Assembly: GCF_003115845.1 (NCBI RefSeq)
Contig: NZ_KZ819024.1
Coordinates: 345,149-409,148, forward strand
Length of the DNA stretch: 64,000 nucleotides
Origin: Brenneria roseae subsp. roseae
GTDB taxonomy: Bacteria; Pseudomonadota; Gammaproteobacteria; Enterobacterales; Enterobacteriaceae
Direction: 5' to 3'
Under the pieces are notes generated by a model, which did not search any database, had not been told where the DNA came from, and was given only the letters and a program-made list of their open reading frames with translations. The stretch's first letter is position 1, and the number at the start of each line of letters is the position of its first letter. Made by a program: the position numbers and the translations under genes. Shown in pieces: positions 31,283 to 42,292 of this stretch.

Positions 31283-33227
31283 GCTGCAACGCCTTGATGG
31301 CGGTCTGGATATCCATCATCTGTAAAAGTTCGGGCGGCGGCGCCTTTACCAACTGAGGACAAAGCCGCTCGACATCCGTCAAGAGTTGTATGGCCTGAGA
31401 ATGTCCCCAGACGTCCTGTTCGCTCTTCAACCAGGACGCCAGCCAGCCGGCCAGAACTTCCGGCGCTACCGTTTGATAACCGGCCAGATAGCCTAACAGT
31501 TCAGAGATCAAGTTTTGTAAATTTTGTTGGCGTAATGGTAAAGGTACCGCTCTTAGCGTAGCGCGCTGCGCTTCAACCAGAACATCAATGCCAAAGGTTT
31601 TCAGCAACGGCTGATGCGTTGCCAGCACCGCAAGTTCGGATTTGCCCAGCGTCAGACGTTGCGGAATTAAAAGCGGCTGCGGTCGCAACCCTTCGTCGGT
31701 CGGCGTCAACTGCACGATTTTCAGATAACGCTCTGCGGTCGGTAAAGAAAGTAAGGCTAATCCTTTGCGGTATTCCAACAAAGCATAACAAGGTGGATAA
31801 ACCGTTAGCACGCGTCCAAACCCGGCAGCGTTGCTTTCGAGCGGCGGTTCAATAGAGGAACGCGTTTTTTCGGCTTGCGCAGAAGTCGTATCCGTTATCG
31901 GCGCCGTTCCGTGGACTCGCGCTTCAGCACCGTCCCCGGAGCGAGATTGCGCCGGGGAGACAACCGGCGCTGACGCAACCTGTCGCGATGAACGTTCGCC
32001 GCCATCCTCGGCTTGCAGCAGCTTCCTGTAAAGATCGCCTTGTTTCTTCTGGTACGAAGAACCCGCGGGATAATGGGGTTCACGGGCCTTACCCGCCCGG
32101 CCGTCGGATTTCTCAGCCGGCGTGGACGTCGGCTGGGCAAAATGGTTTTCGCCGGCGGCCGTGCGATTTTCCTGCCGCCATGATATCGGCTGCTCCGTTC
32201 CCGGCTCGGAGATGGCAAGCGTAGGTGCGGATGCCTGCTGTAATACCGTCATCACCGCCTGATAAATAAAATCATGCACCAGCCGGGCCTGATGAAACCG
32301 GACTTCATGCTTGGCCGGATGCACATTGACATCCACCTGATGGGGGTCAATCTCCAGATACAGAACGTAAGCGGGTTGCTGATCGTCGTTAAGTCGATCC
32401 TGATAAGCCTGTCGAATCGCATGGTTGATTAACCGATCGCGCATCATGCGCCGGTTGACATAACAATATTGCATTTCAGGTAACTGTCTGGCGCCTGCGG
32501 GGTCGGCCACCCAGCCATGGATGGTCAAATCGTCATGCTGCCATGACACGGCTAACGCATGCTGCAAAAACGCGCTGCCGCAGATACTCCCCAGCCGACG
32601 CTCATGCTGAGAGGGATCGGTTACAGCTCGATATTGCCGGATAAGTTTACCGTTATGATGTAGCGTGATGGCGACATCGAAATGAGCCAGCGCAATCCGA
32701 CGAACAATCTCATCAATATGGGTGAATTCGGTTTTCTCCGTACGCATGAATTTGCGGCGGGCAGGCGTATTGTAAAACAGATCCAGCACTTCCAGCGTCG
32801 TGCCCACCGGATGCGCCGCAGGTTTGACGGTAACCGCCATGTCCCGACCTTCTGCGTAAGCCTGCCACGCTTCAGACTGCTCTGCGGTACGTGACGTCAG
32901 CGTCAAACGAGAAACCGAACTGATACTGGCCAGCGCTTCGCCGCGAAACCCCATACTGACGATGGCTTCCAAATCGTCGAGCGTGGCAATCTTGCTGGTC
33001 GCGTGACGGGCCAGCGCCAGCGTCAGTTCATCCTTTCCGATACCGGCGCCGTTGTCACGGATGCGTATCAACTTGGCGCCGCCGCGTTCGATATCAATGT
33101 CAATACGGGTCGCGCCGGCATCCAGACTGTTTTCCACCAGTTCCTTAACCACGGAAGCAGGACGCTCCACCACCTCCCCGGCAGCAATCTGATTAGCCAA
33201 TTGCGGTGGCAAAACCTGAATCGGCAT
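31275..33227 (-). CDS. mutL: DNA mismatch repair protein MutL
   Basis: Links MutS mismatch recognition to MutH and UvrD. The N-terminal GHKL ATPase shows [20 protein letters not shown] with catalytic Glu and Asn, then IRDNGAGI and GFRGEAL. The proline/serine-rich linker (about residues 340-440) is variable, and the dimerisation domain occupies the C-terminal 190 residues. Length 650 (E. coli 615), the excess being in the linker. No metal-binding DQHAAHERI-type endonuclease motif is seen, as expected for enterobacterial MutL working with MutH. Confidence 0.96.
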   Translation of the reverse strand: MPIQVLPPQLANQIAAGEVVERPASVVKELVENSLDAGATRIDIDIERGGAKLIRIRDNGAGIGKDELTLALARHATSKIATLDDLEAIVSMGFRGEALASISSVSRLTLTSRTAEQSEAWQAYAEGRDMAVTVKPAAHPVGTTLEVLDLFYNTPARRKFMRTEKTEFTHIDEIVRRIALAHFDVAITLHHNGKLIRQYRAVTDPSQHERRLGSICGSAFLQHALAVSWQHDDLTIHGWVADPAGARQLPEMQYCYVNRRMMRDRLINHAIRQAYQDRLNDDQQPAYVLYLEIDPHQVDVNVHPAKHEVRFHQARLVHDFIYQAVMTVLQQASAPTLAISEPGTEQPISWRQENRTAAGENHFAQPTSTPAEKSDGRAGKAREPHYPAGSSYQKKQGDLYRKLLQAEDGGERSSRQVASAPVVSPAQSRSGDGAEARVHGTAPITDTTSAQAEKTRSSIEPPLESNAAGFGRVLTVYPPCYALLEYRKGLALLSLPTAERYLKIVQLTPTDEGLRPQPLLIPQRLTLGKSELAVLATHQPLLKTFGIDVLVEAQRATLRAVPLPLRQQNLQNLISELLGYLAGYQTVAPEVLAGWLASWLKSEQDVWGHSQAIQLLTDVERLCPQLVKAPPPELLQMMDIQTAIKALQHE

Positions 33228-33309
33228 GGCGTTTCCCTCTTACCTGTCTGAATGAAAAATCTGCGTAAAATATGGGTTTAGTAAAACATGAATTTAATAA
33301 AACATCGGC

Positions 33310-35001
33310 TTATGCAGACGGAATAATCAACGTCTGCCCCAGTTGCACGGTGCCTGAGGTCATCGCATTTGCCTGCTGAATCTCTTTCATGCTGACGCCA
33401 TAGCGGGCGGCAATCGCACTCAGGCTATCACCACGCACCACTTTATGCTTCACGGGCGCGGCTTTTTTCGTACTTGCCGCCGAAGTCGCCGTTTTGGCTC
33501 CTGAAGCCGGGATCGTTAAACGTTGGCCAATCCAAACGATGTCTTTATTCAGCTTATTCAACTCGCGGATCGCTGCCATACTCACGCCATAGCGAGTTGC
33601 AATGGCAGACAGCGTCTCGCCACGAACAACGGTGTGACGGATGGTGCTGGTACTCGTATTGCCGCTGCTTTTTTCCACCGGCGTCGTGACAGCCCCAGAC
33701 GTTTTATTTGCCGCCGACTGAACCGGACGGCTTTCCTGCTTTGGGGCAGATTGCAGCGGATGCGTCTGGAAATAGCCTCTCAGTCCCTGATAAATCGCAT
33801 TGGCGATTTTCTCCTGATAAGCGCTGCTACCCAATAGACGTTCTTCTTCTACGTTGCTGATAAACCCGGTTTCAACCAATAACGACGGGATATCAGGGGA
33901 ACGTAACACGCCCAGACTGGCGTGTTCCGGCCGGCGCTTATGCAACCCGCCAACGCGTTGCAGCTCACTCAGAACCTTGGTCGCAACGTCATAACCGACA
34001 CGTTGCGAATGCCCGAACTGCAAATCCAATACGGCCTGACTTAAATAAGGATCGGCGCTGTTGTTGGCGAGCAAATCGCCGGCCCCGCCCAGCAATTCAG
34101 ACTGTTTCTCATGCTGTTCCAGCCAGTTCGCCATTTCACTGTTCGCCCGGCGATTCGACAGAACCCATACCGACGCTCCGCTCGCGCTACGATTCGGCGC
34201 CGCATCGGCGTGAATAGAAACCAGAATATTGGCCCCTTGCTTACGCGCGACGTCTGAACGCCCCATCACCGAAACAAAATAGTCGCCATCGCGGGTGAGT
34301 ACCGGCCTGAAGGCGGGATCGTTGTTCAGAAGCGCGTGCAACTTACGGGCTATCGCAATGGTGACATTCTTTTCCCGTAATCCGTTCAAACCTATCGCAC
34401 CGGGATCCTGTCCGCCGTGACCGGCATCGATGGCCACCACAACGCGTTCGTGGCTCCCCGTCGCGGTCGTGCGCGCAGGCGTTCGGGCGGAGGCGTTGCT
34501 GTTCACCACCACGGTTGGCTTATTGGTAAACGGATTTTTAACCGGTTCAGACGTTACCGGACGTTGCTGACCAGACGCCGCCGCCGGAGCGGTTCTCGCT
34601 ACCGTTTTAGGTTTATCCCCCGTCACGGTGAAGACCACGGTATAACCTGAACCTGTTTTCTGCGTCACGGCGCGGGTTTTGGCCGCCTGCGTCAAATCCA
34701 GCACCAGCCGCAGACTCTGCGCATCCTGCGCATTGCTGGTTCGGATACGTTTAATCAGGTTTTGTCCGCTGAATTCCAGGGGGAGCCCCTGAATCAATCC
34801 GGTCTGGCGAATATCAATCACCACTCGCGCAGGATTACTGAGCGGAAAGAACGCATAGATAGGCTGACCGCTAAAACTCAGGCTGACCGTTGCCTGACCC
34901 GAAGCGTTATCGACCTTAAGATCGGACAGATTAGCCGCCCAGGCCGATCCGGCGAGCGATAGCCATATACATAGCAATAGCTTAATCATACGACTCATCA
35001 T
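33310..35001 (-). CDS. amiB: N-acetylmuramoyl-L-alanine amidase AmiB, with two LysM repeats
   Basis: Periplasmic zinc amidase that cleaves peptide stems from septal murein, activated by EnvC. A signal peptide ([18 protein letters not shown]) leads to an AMIN domain (about residues 25-125). A low-complexity linker follows, then the Amidase_3 domain starting [18 protein letters not shown], with the zinc-ligand pattern continuing in VETGFISN. Two C-terminal LysM repeats begin [13 protein letters not shown] and [13 protein letters not shown]. At 563 residues it is longer than E. coli AmiB (445), owing to the linker and the extra LysM. Start overlaps the tsaE stop in an ATGA. Confidence 0.95.
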   Translation of the reverse strand: MMSRMIKLLLCIWLSLAGSAWAANLSDLKVDNASGQATVSLSFSGQPIYAFFPLSNPARVVIDIRQTGLIQGLPLEFSGQNLIKRIRTSNAQDAQSLRLVLDLTQAAKTRAVTQKTGSGYTVVFTVTGDKPKTVARTAPAAASGQQRPVTSEPVKNPFTNKPTVVVNSNASARTPARTTATGSHERVVVAIDAGHGGQDPGAIGLNGLREKNVTIAIARKLHALLNNDPAFRPVLTRDGDYFVSVMGRSDVARKQGANILVSIHADAAPNRSASGASVWVLSNRRANSEMANWLEQHEKQSELLGGAGDLLANNSADPYLSQAVLDLQFGHSQRVGYDVATKVLSELQRVGGLHKRRPEHASLGVLRSPDIPSLLVETGFISNVEEERLLGSSAYQEKIANAIYQGLRGYFQTHPLQSAPKQESRPVQSAANKTSGAVTTPVEKSSGNTSTSTIRHTVVRGETLSAIATRYGVSMAAIRELNKLNKDIVWIGQRLTIPASGAKTATSAASTKKAAPVKHKVVRGDSLSAIAARYGVSMKEIQQANAMTSGTVQLGQTLIIPSA

Positions 35002-35480
35002 GACACGTTTATCCTTGTCTGCCCGGCCAGCCGTTGCAGGATAGCCTCCCCCAGCGCCGATACGGCAGCGACGTCAGCCCGTCGGCCTTGTTCCTGGTAA
35101 TGCAGATGCAGCTCAATATCCGCGTCGGGTAATACTCCCGCGCCTTGCTGAGGCCACTCAATCAGACAAATAGCGTCCTGTTCCAGATAATCGCGAATCC
35201 CCATAAACTCAAGCTCTTCCGGGTCGGCAAGGCGATAGAGATCAAAATGGTAGACCGCCAGCGGTGTAAGATCATAAGGTTCGACAAGCGTATAGGTCGG
35301 GCTTTTTACGTTCCCCTGATGGCCAAGCGCCTGCAAAAAACCGCGGCTGAACGTGGTTTTCCCCGCGCCAAGATCGCCATACAGATGGATAACGCTGGCC
35401 CTCTCGCAGGCTTTAGCCAGCGCAGCGCCTAACGCGATGGTTGCTGCCTCATCCGGCAGAGATAATACGATTTTTTTCAT
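34998..35480 (-). CDS. tsaE: tRNA threonylcarbamoyladenosine biosynthesis ATPase TsaE
   Basis: Small P-loop ATPase needed with TsaB and TsaD to make t6A37 on ANN-decoding tRNAs. Walker [11 protein letters not shown] lies near residue 38; the switch-like [10 protein letters not shown] and IEWPQ segments are conserved. Length 160 (E. coli 153). Overlaps nnr by four bases and amiB by four bases, so all three are translationally coupled, the usual enterobacterial layout. Confidence 0.95.
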   Translation of the reverse strand: MKKIVLSLPDEAATIALGAALAKACERASVIHLYGDLGAGKTTFSRGFLQALGHQGNVKSPTYTLVEPYDLTPLAVYHFDLYRLADPEELEFMGIRDYLEQDAICLIEWPQQGAGVLPDADIELHLHYQEQGRRADVAAVSALGEAILQRLAGQTRINVS

Positions 35481-37003
35481 TCTGTCTTTTCTAAGGGCAT
35501 CCGCTCAGGATTTACATATTGGGACAACACCGGCATCAGGTCGGTTGCCAACATACCACGGGTTCCGCGCTGCGCCGCCAGCCAGTCGGCAGCCGCGCCA
35601 TGCACGACGCAACCTGCACAGGCGGCATCATACAGCGATAACTTTTGCGCCAGCAAACCACCGATGATCCCCGCCAGCACATCGCCCATACCGCCGGTCG
35701 CCATACCCGGATTACCCACATCAGCAATGGCAAGCTGCTCTTGCTCACCGGCAATCACCGTTCCCGCACCTTTTAATACCACGATACCACCATAGCGTTT
35801 TACCAGTTTTTGAACTGCAAGTAAGCGATTACTTTCAATATCAGACACACGGCAATTCAACAAACGGGCCGCTTCTCCAGGGTGCGGTGTCAGCACGCGA
35901 TTCTGCCGTTTATGCGGATTGATTGCCAGCAGGTTAAGCGCATCAGCATCCCATAACATGGGTTTGTTACAATTTTCCGCCAAACGCAGCGCATTTTTCC
36001 CCCATTCGTCCTGTCCCAGACCAGGGCCAATCACCACGACATCCGCCCACTCCAGCCCTTGCCGCAGCGTATCCGACGTCAGTTCCTGCACCATAAGTTC
36101 AGGACGAGCCGTTAACAATGCCGACAGGTATTGTTTGTGAGTGAGTACTCGCACTAACCCCGCGCCGGTTCGCAGTGATGCTTCTCCCACCATCAACACC
36201 GCTCCCCCCGTGCCGTCGTTGCCTCCGACTATCAATAGCCGGCCATTGTCGCCTTTATGTGATGTTGGACGCCGTGGCGTTAACCATTCCACCAGCGATG
36301 ATGCAACAAGCCGCCGGATAGGCGCGTATTGTTCCGCCAGCCAGGCCGATAACCCCAATGCACTATAGTGCAGTTTCCCTACACGATCGCGGGCATTTCC
36401 CGTCAGTAAGCCTGGTTTTAGTGCAATAAACGTAACCGTATGCGCCGCGCGAATGGCTTCGCCCGCACACGCCCCTGTTTCAGCATTTAATCCAGAAGGC
36501 ATATCAAGCGAAATAATCGGTGCGGAATGGGCGTTTGCCTGAACGATTAGCGTGTCATAGGGTGAGCGCGGCGCAGCAGCAAGGCCCGTTCCCAGCAGTC
36601 CATCAACGATCAGATCGACGGCTTCAGGCCATGACTCGTCAGCTTCATGAATTTCTCCCCCCAGATCCAGCCACGCCTGACGCGCAGCCCGCGCTTCCTC
36701 AGGTAGTGGACGTTGCCCGGAACAGGCAATCACATGCGGCGTTATCCCGGCGGCAAGCGCCAGCGTGGCGACGACGTAACCATCGCCGCCGTTGTTGCCG
36801 TGTCCAACAAGGATCAGCCAGTGCCGGGCTGAGGGATAATATCGGCAAGCAACCTGAAATGCCTTTTCACCCGCACGCTGCATCAGCGTGCTTAACGAAA
36901 CGCCCGACTCGCTAGCCGCCCTCGCCTCTTCATTACGCAGCCACTCCGCGCCAAATACCACGCACGGCAAAACGTCTGCGCCCCGCTGTTGCTGGTCAGC
37001 CAT
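35477..37003 (-). CDS. nnr: bifunctional NAD(P)H-hydrate epimerase / dehydratase
   Basis: Repairs damaged nicotinamide cofactors. The N-terminal YjeF_N epimerase domain (about residues 1-220) contains [15 protein letters not shown]. The C-terminal ribokinase-like ADP-dependent dehydratase contains [24 protein letters not shown] and [13 protein letters not shown], the nucleotide-binding signature. Length 508 (E. coli 515). Divergent from queG, first in the nnr-tsaE-amiB-mutL-miaA-hfq run. Confidence 0.96.
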   Translation of the reverse strand: MADQQQRGADVLPCVVFGAEWLRNEEARAASESGVSLSTLMQRAGEKAFQVACRYYPSARHWLILVGHGNNGGDGYVVATLALAAGITPHVIACSGQRPLPEEARAARQAWLDLGGEIHEADESWPEAVDLIVDGLLGTGLAAAPRSPYDTLIVQANAHSAPIISLDMPSGLNAETGACAGEAIRAAHTVTFIALKPGLLTGNARDRVGKLHYSALGLSAWLAEQYAPIRRLVASSLVEWLTPRRPTSHKGDNGRLLIVGGNDGTGGAVLMVGEASLRTGAGLVRVLTHKQYLSALLTARPELMVQELTSDTLRQGLEWADVVVIGPGLGQDEWGKNALRLAENCNKPMLWDADALNLLAINPHKRQNRVLTPHPGEAARLLNCRVSDIESNRLLAVQKLVKRYGGIVVLKGAGTVIAGEQEQLAIADVGNPGMATGGMGDVLAGIIGGLLAQKLSLYDAACAGCVVHGAAADWLAAQRGTRGMLATDLMPVLSQYVNPERMPLEKTE

Positions 37004-37143
37004 CGCTCCCCCTGAAGCTTCTATCGAATGACTTCAACTTAGCAAGCAACTGACGTAATCGCCAGACTTACACTACGCGTCAACAAAGTCGGACGGCAAA
37101 AGGTAATGTGGTAAAATAGACAGGTGTTTCTTCTTCTTACCGG

Positions 37144-38289
37144 TTGGCCATGTCATACCCCTACGATCTCAGTGAATTAGCACAACTTATCAGGCAATGG
37201 GGTCAGGAGCTGGGATTCCAGCAGATTGGTATTTGTGACACGGATTTATCTCATGAAGAGCCTAAATTACAGGCCTGGCTGGATAAGCAATACCACGGTG
37301 AGATGGAATGGATGGCTCGTCACGGTATGCTGCGCGCCCGCCCGCATGAGCTGTTGCCGGGAACGCTGCGGGTTATCAGCGTTCGCATGAACTATCTCCC
37401 TGCCAAAGCGGCATTTGCCAGTACGCTGAACAATCCCCTGTCGGGCTACGTCAGTCGCTATGCCCTTGGCCGTGATTATCACAAACTGCTGCGCCAGCGC
37501 CTGAAGAAGCTCGGCGATCGGATTCAGCATTATTGCGGAGAGCTTAATTTTCGTCCATTCGTCGATTCCGCGCCGATCATGGAACGTCCGCTGGCGGCCA
37601 AAGCCGGCATTGGCTGGGTTGGTAAACACTCACTTATATTAAACAGAGAATCGGGTTCCTGGTTCTTTCTCGGCGAATTGCTGATCGACTTACCTCTGCC
37701 GGTGGATCAACCACAGGATGAACAATGCGGACGTTGCGTCGCCTGCATGACGACCTGCCCTACCGGAGCGATTGTCGCGCCTTATACCGTGGATGCCCGG
37801 CGTTGTATTTCTTACCTGACAATCGAACTCGAAGGCCCGATTCCTGAGGAATTTCGCCCACTGATGGGTAATCGTATCTACGGATGTGATGACTGCCAGC
37901 TGATTTGCCCCTGGAACCGTTTTTCACAATTAACCAATGAAGCAGATTTCAGCCCGCGCGCGGCGCTGCATGCACCGGAACTCGTGACGCTGTTTGCATG
38001 GAACGAAGAGAAATTTTTACGCATAACGGAAGGATCGGCAATTCGCCGCATTGGTCATGTTCGTTGGCTACGTAACATTGCCGTCGCACTTGGCAATGCG
38101 CCCTATCAGGACTATATCGTGCTGGCATTGCAGAATCGACTGGGTGAAAGCGATCTATTGGATGAACATATCCACTGGGCCATTGAACAGCAACTGGCTC
38201 GCCGCGCCGAACAACAAATTGACGTTCAATCTTCACAGAAAAAAAGGCTGATTCGGGCAATAGAAAAAGGCTTACCCCGCGATGCGTGA
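37144..38289 (+). CDS. queG: epoxyqueuosine reductase
   Basis: Cobalamin- and iron-sulfur-dependent enzyme that performs the last step of queuosine synthesis on tRNA. FVDSAPIMER contains the catalytic Asp (about residue 141). CGRCVACMTTCPTGAI and GCDDCQLICPWNRF provide the Cys ligands for two 4Fe-4S clusters, and the C-terminal HEAT-like region includes GHVRWLRNIAVALGN. Length 381 (E. coli 379). TTG/GTG alternatives exist upstream but the ATG with MSYPYDLSELAQ fits the family. It is the last gene before conserved order breaks. Confidence 0.95.
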   Translation: MAMSYPYDLSELAQLIRQWGQELGFQQIGICDTDLSHEEPKLQAWLDKQYHGEMEWMARHGMLRARPHELLPGTLRVISVRMNYLPAKAAFASTLNNPLSGYVSRYALGRDYHKLLRQRLKKLGDRIQHYCGELNFRPFVDSAPIMERPLAAKAGIGWVGKHSLILNRESGSWFFLGELLIDLPLPVDQPQDEQCGRCVACMTTCPTGAIVAPYTVDARRCISYLTIELEGPIPEEFRPLMGNRIYGCDDCQLICPWNRFSQLTNEADFSPRAALHAPELVTLFAWNEEKFLRITEGSAIRRIGHVRWLRNIAVALGNAPYQDYIVLALQNRLGESDLLDEHIHWAIEQQLARRAEQQIDVQSSQKKRLIRAIEKGLPRDA

Positions 38290-38326
38290 GTCGTACACGC
38301 TAATGTCATCAATTTTTATCCCAGCC

Positions 38327-38335
38327 TGTGTATAA
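38327..38335 (-). promoter_or_regulatory. DnaA box TTATACACA
   Basis: Minus strand reads TTATACACA, a full match to the consensus TTWTNCACA. Just downstream of queG, 38 bases after its stop. Confidence 0.6.
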
Positions 38336-38407
38336 ATATAAAAAGCCTTTGACAATCAACTGTCACAAAAAGTACAAGTGATCGCCACAACGTTTTATAA
38401 GTAAATT

Positions 38408-38431
38408 TTATCTATAAATATCAATAAAATA
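38408..38431 (+). promoter_or_regulatory. weak DnaA box and overlapping IHF-like site
   Basis: TTATCTATA (38408-38416) matches seven of nine bases of the strict DnaA box, and TATCAATAAAATA (38419-38431) matches the IHF consensus WATCAANNNNTTR at all but one position. In E. coli datA an IHF site lies among the DnaA boxes. Confidence 0.4.
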
Positions 38432-38487
38432 AAAAATGCACTTTTGTCAGTAGGATAGGGCGGCGGATAAAGCATTCACAGGCAACC

Positions 38488-38496
38488 TGTGGATAA
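38488..38496 (-). promoter_or_regulatory. DnaA box TTATCCACA (perfect)
   Basis: The minus strand reads TTATCCACA, identical to the high-affinity R1/R4-type DnaA box. Confidence 0.7.
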
Positions 38497-38605
38497 GTCT
38501 GTTCAAAAAATTATGATTTTTTATACGGATTAATAAAAAGAGAGTAATAACAAGATGAAAAGATAACCACGAAAACAATACAGCGGAGATCCGATAAACA
38601 TGACA

Positions 38606-38614
38606 TGTGAATAC
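38606..38614 (-). promoter_or_regulatory. DnaA box GTATTCACA (one mismatch)
   Basis: The minus strand reads GTATTCACA, one mismatch from TTWTNCACA; same orientation as the two stronger boxes. Confidence 0.45.
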
Positions 38615-38796
38615 TTTGACTAAGATTATTTTCCCCGCATCCTGCGAAGAGTGGGCGGTATTATGAAGTTGTTATTGCCCCTTGGCAAGCCCCATCCCCA
38701 TTTTGCCAATGAAAAAACGTCACAAACGTTTTTTCACATCGCTTGCGACGGCCTGAAAGGTAGCGAACAGCGATAACCCGCCATAAAACCAAAAAA

Positions 38797-38821
38797 GCCC
38801 ATTGAACAATGCTCAATGGGC
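38797..38821 (-). terminator. intrinsic terminator downstream of ahpF
   Basis: Nine-base stem GCCCATTGA/TCAATGGGC, loop ACAATGC, followed on the minus strand by six T residues. It lies about 130 bases beyond the ahpF stop. Confidence 0.75.
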
Positions 38822-38916
38822 GGACACAGAAAGACAAACATCCCTTACAGGAAAAACATGGCAACGCCTGACTCTGCGATTGCCTGAAATATAACAATGA
38901 TGGGGGGGTTACCCGC

Positions 38917-38942
38917 CCCAGCGGCGATTTAACGCCGCTGGG
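38917..38942 (-). terminator. GC hairpin immediately after ahpF
   Basis: Ten-base stem CCCAGCGGCG/CGCCGCTGGG with an ATTTAA loop, seven bases after the ahpF stop; no T-run follows, so it may stabilise the 3' end rather than terminate. Confidence 0.55.
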
Positions 38943-38949
38943 ATTAATA

Positions 38950-40518
38950 TCACACGGCGGACTGAGTCCTGATCAGATAGTCAAACGCGCTCAGCGAGGC
39001 TTTTGCCCCTTCGCCGGTGGCAATGATGATCTGCTTGTACGGCACCGTGGTGCAGTCGCCGGCGGCAAATACGCCTTTGACGCTGGTTTCGCACTTGGCA
39101 TCAATTTCAATTTCGCCAATCCGGTTTCTGGCAACCGTGCCTTCCAGCCAGTTGGTATTAGGCAGCAAACCGATCTGGACGAAGATCCCTTCCAGCGGCA
39201 GCTCGTGTTGCGTATCGTTAACGCGATCCTTATAGGCCAGGCCGGTTACTTTCTGGCCGTCGCCCTTCACTTCCGTGGTCTGCGCGTTGAGAATGATATC
39301 GACATTCGGCAGGCTACGCAGTTTGTCCTGCAATACGGAGTCCGCTTTCAGTTCCGGCGCGAATTCCAGCAGCGTCACGTGCTTCACTACACCCGCCAGA
39401 TCGATGGCCGCTTCCACGCCGGAGTTACCGCCGCCAATCACCGCCACATGCTTGCCTTTGAACAGCGGGCCGTCACAGTGCGGGCAGTAGGTCACGCCGC
39501 GGGTACGGTACTGATCTTCACCCGGTACATTCATGTTTCTCCAGCGAGCGCCGGTCGCAATGATCACGCTGCGGGATTTCAACACCGCGCCGGAAACGGT
39601 CACCACCTGATGCGGCGCACCCGGCTCACTGCCGGGGATCAACGCTTCAATGCTCTGCGCGTCAATCACATCGACATCATAGTCATCAACGTGGCTTTTC
39701 AGCGCGGTCGCCAGCTTCGCCCCTTCCGTTTTCGGCACGGAAATGTAGTTTTCGATATCCACGGTATCCAATATCTGACCGCCGAAACGTTCACCGATCA
39801 GACCGGTACGAATACCTTTACGCGCGGAATAGACCGCCGCCGCCGCGCCTGCCGGGCCGCTACCGACGATCAGTACATCGTACATCGGGCGCTGATTCAG
39901 TTTCTCAACCTGTTTGACGCCCGCGCCGGTATCAATTTTGGTGACGATTTCGACAAGGCTCATGCGCCCCTGACTGAAGTGCTCGCCGTTCAGGAATACG
40001 GTCGGCACGCCCATGACATTACGATTCTGGATCTCATCCTGGAACACGCCGCCGTCAATCGCGGTATGGGTAATATTCGGATTCAGGACGGCCATTAAAT
40101 TCAGCGCCTGCACCACGTCCGGGCAGTTGTGGCAGGACAGCGAGTAATAGGTTTCAAAATGGAATTTACCGTCAAGATTACGGATTTGATCGAGTAATTC
40201 TTTCGCTTCTTTTGACGGATGCCCCCCCACCTGTAACAGCGCGAGAATCAGCGAGGTAAACTCGTGGCCCATTGGCGCGCCGGCAAAACGCGGGCCGCTC
40301 TCGGAGCCTGGATTGGTGATCAGAAAAGAAGGCTTACGCACCGCCAGACTGTTGTTTTCAATGAAATTCACCTGTTCGGATAACCCAGCGATCTCGGTCA
40401 GGAGCTCTCTTACTTCAGACGATTTAGCGGATTCATCCAGAGTCGCAATCAACTCAACAGGCTTGGTTAATTTTTCCAGATAGGCTTTCAACTGGACTTT
40501 CATGGTATTGTCGAGCAT
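38950..40518 (-). CDS. ahpF: alkyl hydroperoxide reductase subunit F
   Basis: FAD flavoprotein that passes electrons from NADH to AhpC. The N-terminal thioredoxin-like double domain carries SCHNCPDV (redox Cys pair near residue 130). The thioredoxin-reductase part shows the FAD loop [18 protein letters not shown], the active-site CPHCDG and the NADH loop [12 protein letters not shown]. Length 522 (E. coli 521). Lies 78 bases after ahpC with an attenuator hairpin in between. In E. coli ahpCF is not next to queG. Confidence 0.96.
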   Translation of the reverse strand: MLDNTMKVQLKAYLEKLTKPVELIATLDESAKSSEVRELLTEIAGLSEQVNFIENNSLAVRKPSFLITNPGSESGPRFAGAPMGHEFTSLILALLQVGGHPSKEAKELLDQIRNLDGKFHFETYYSLSCHNCPDVVQALNLMAVLNPNITHTAIDGGVFQDEIQNRNVMGVPTVFLNGEHFSQGRMSLVEIVTKIDTGAGVKQVEKLNQRPMYDVLIVGSGPAGAAAAVYSARKGIRTGLIGERFGGQILDTVDIENYISVPKTEGAKLATALKSHVDDYDVDVIDAQSIEALIPGSEPGAPHQVVTVSGAVLKSRSVIIATGARWRNMNVPGEDQYRTRGVTYCPHCDGPLFKGKHVAVIGGGNSGVEAAIDLAGVVKHVTLLEFAPELKADSVLQDKLRSLPNVDIILNAQTTEVKGDGQKVTGLAYKDRVNDTQHELPLEGIFVQIGLLPNTNWLEGTVARNRIGEIEIDAKCETSVKGVFAAGDCTTVPYKQIIIATGEGAKASLSAFDYLIRTQSAV

Positions 40519-40540
40519 GGGGTTATCCTCAGAGCAAAAA

Positions 40541-40561
40541 ATCGGGTGCCAGGCACCCGAT
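40541..40561 (-). terminator. attenuator hairpin between ahpC and ahpF
   Basis: Inverted repeat ATCGGGTGCC/GGCACCCGAT around one base, followed on the minus strand by a T-run. Probably lowers ahpF expression relative to ahpC. Confidence 0.75.
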
Positions 40562-40596
40562 CAAAACATCAATATCTCAGCGGGGTCAGGTCAGGC

Positions 40597-41160
40597 TTAG
40601 ATTTTACCAACCAGATCCAGAGACGGCGCCAGCGTTGCTTCACCTTCTTTCCATTTGGCTGGGCAAACTTCACCCGGGTGAGTAGCGACATACTGAGCCG
40701 CTTTCACTTTGCGCAGCAGGTCTGACGCATCGCGGCCGATGCCTTCGGCAGTGATTTCCACCGCCTGGATGATGCCCTGAGGATCAACGATGAAAGTACC
40801 ACGGTCGGCCAGGCCTTCAGCTTCACGCAGGTTTTCGAAGTTGCGGGTCAGCTGTCCGGTCGGGTCGCCGATCATGGTGTATTTGATTTTAGCGATAGTT
40901 TCAGAGCTGCTGTGCCATGCTTTGTGCGTGAAATGGGTGTCGGTGGAAACAGAGTAGATTTCCACGCCGCGCTGTTGGAATTCGTCATAGTAATCAGCAA
41001 CGTCACCCAGTTCGGTCGGGCAAACGAAAGTAAAGTCGGCAGGATAGAAGAAGAACACGCTCCACTTACCTTCGATATCGTTCTCAGTTACTTCAATGAA
41101 CTTACCGTCTTTGAACGCCATGTTTTTGAACGGTTTAACTTTGGTGTTAATTACTGACAT
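40597..41160 (-). CDS. ahpC: alkyl hydroperoxide reductase subunit C (2-Cys peroxiredoxin)
   Basis: Main scavenger of hydrogen peroxide and organic hydroperoxides. [11 protein letters not shown] holds the peroxidatic Cys47 and GEVCPAKW the resolving Cys166; GDPTGQL and the C-terminal GKI tail are typical. The ATG giving [11 protein letters not shown] is chosen (187 residues, as E. coli) over a GTG one codon upstream. An inverted repeat that could serve a regulator lies about 75 bases upstream. Confidence 0.97.
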   Translation of the reverse strand: MSVINTKVKPFKNMAFKDGKFIEVTENDIEGKWSVFFFYPADFTFVCPTELGDVADYYDEFQQRGVEIYSVSTDTHFTHKAWHSSSETIAKIKYTMIGDPTGQLTRNFENLREAEGLADRGTFIVDPQGIIQAVEITAEGIGRDASDLLRKVKAAQYVATHPGEVCPAKWKEGEATLAPSLDLVGKI

Positions 41161-41232
41161 CACTGTATCCTCATGTGTGTTGGTATAGGAGTAAGGTACA
41201 GAAATGTGATCGATATCACCAATGCGTTCTCA

Positions 41233-41247
41233 TTATCGAATCGATAA
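41233..41247. promoter_or_regulatory. inverted repeat upstream of ahpC
   Basis: Perfect palindrome TTATCGA-A-TCGATAA in the ahpC upstream region. OxyR controls ahpC in enterobacteria and binds spaced ATAG/CTAT-like elements; this repeat could be part of such a site, but I cannot align the full OxyR pattern with confidence. Confidence 0.3.
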
Positions 41248-41409
41248 GTAATACCTTACTTGGCAATAGGCAATAACATCCGTTGCTGCGATGCAAAACG
41301 CACGCAGACCAGACGCACCTTACGAATGGAAAGCGGATATAGCCAGTGAGAATGGCGACAAAGCCGGATTTAATCACGCTGTAGCGCGCCGATTTCCTCC
41401 GGCTGGCGC

Positions 41410-42162
41410 TTACTGCGAACCGTCATCGGGGCGCATGGTTGATAAACCGCCGGGGACTTGTAACGTTGGCGTGATTTCGATATGTCCGAAATTGACGGCA
41501 ACGGGGGCGGCCAGCACGAAAGCGACGGTATCGGCAATATCTTTTGCCTGCGGCAGTTCAAATCCATCAATAAAACGACGGCGCGCTTCTTCTTTATCGC
41601 CCATGACGTTGCCAAAAATATCCGTTGCCACGCGTCCCGGGCAAATCTCGGTGACCCGAACCCGCTTGCCGTAGCAATCTACCCGCAACTGACGCGACAG
41701 CGCATGTACGCCGGCTTTCGTGGCGTGATAAATCGAGTTGCCGTTAAAATTATAAATGGCGGCAATGGAGGTAATATTAATCACATGACCACAGTCACGT
41801 GCCATCATTCCCGGAACCAACAGTCGGCAGAGATGCAGCACGGCACGCAAATTGACATCGACCTGGGTATCAACCGCCTCTTCATCCGCATTCAGAATCG
41901 ATCCCGGTCGTGAAACGCCGGCGTTGTTAACCAGAATATCGACCTGGATTTCATGGCATAAGCGGGTTAAGGCATCCAAATCGCCGACGTCAAGCACATG
42001 CGGAATACAGCCGGTACGCTCGGCCAGCGCCGCCAGCGGTTCCGCGCGACGGGCAACGGCATGGACGGTAATGCCTTCCTGACACAGGCGCTCGACGATC
42101 GCCTCCCCCATCCCGGCGGAAGCGCCGGTCACTAAAGCCGTTTTATAATCTGAAAATGGCAT
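41410..42162 (-). CDS. SDR-family NAD(P)-dependent oxidoreductase (YdfG-like)
   Basis: Classical short-chain dehydrogenase of 250 residues. VTGASAGMGEAI (residues 10-21) is the cofactor-binding glycine motif, NNAGVSRPG follows, and the catalytic triad is in NITSIAAIY... with YHATKAG (Tyr-X3-Lys). Overall it resembles the YdfG/serine 3-dehydrogenase group that oxidises beta-hydroxy acids. The start is set by MPFSDYKTALVTG with AGGAGAG upstream. It is last in a leftward run after the Nac-like regulator and the biotinyl-domain gene, so it may act in the same catabolic pathway. Substrate unknown. Confidence 0.8.
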   Translation of the reverse strand: MPFSDYKTALVTGASAGMGEAIVERLCQEGITVHAVARRAEPLAALAERTGCIPHVLDVGDLDALTRLCHEIQVDILVNNAGVSRPGSILNADEEAVDTQVDVNLRAVLHLCRLLVPGMMARDCGHVINITSIAAIYNFNGNSIYHATKAGVHALSRQLRVDCYGKRVRVTEICPGRVATDIFGNVMGDKEEARRRFIDGFELPQAKDIADTVAFVLAAPVAVNFGHIEITPTLQVPGGLSTMRPDDGSQ

Positions 42163-42292
42163 TTGCCTCTCCTGTAAATGCTTCGGCATCCGCCTATGCT
42201 GGGCCGAAAATAGTGTGTGATACGACTTTATCCACTAAATATCGACGGGGATAAGACATAAATGGTTTGAGGCAATAAGGGGGACTTATTAC

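Larger units (their letters stand above)
38290..38949. other. AT-rich intergenic region downstream of queG, datA-like
   Basis: 660 bases between convergent queG and ahpF with no supported gene. In E. coli the DnaA-titrating locus datA lies on this side of queG, next to glyVXY. The stretch carries at least three DnaA-box matches in one orientation, a weaker one in the other, and an IHF-like site (listed separately), followed by two hairpins near ahpF. A 78-codon minus-strand open frame (38661-38897) spans one hairpin and is not believed. The datA identity is an inference from position plus boxes. Confidence 0.5.

Noticed and set aside
38650..38760. possible tRNA-Gly gene after queG, as in E. 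coli
   Set aside because: Checked for the tRNA-Gly(GCC) sequence and its 3' end; neither is present near queG. Only the 17-base fragment at 61072 was found.
38661..38897. 78-codon minus-strand open frame between queG and ahpF
   Set aside because: Runs through a strong terminator hairpin, has no ribosome site and no recognisable product.
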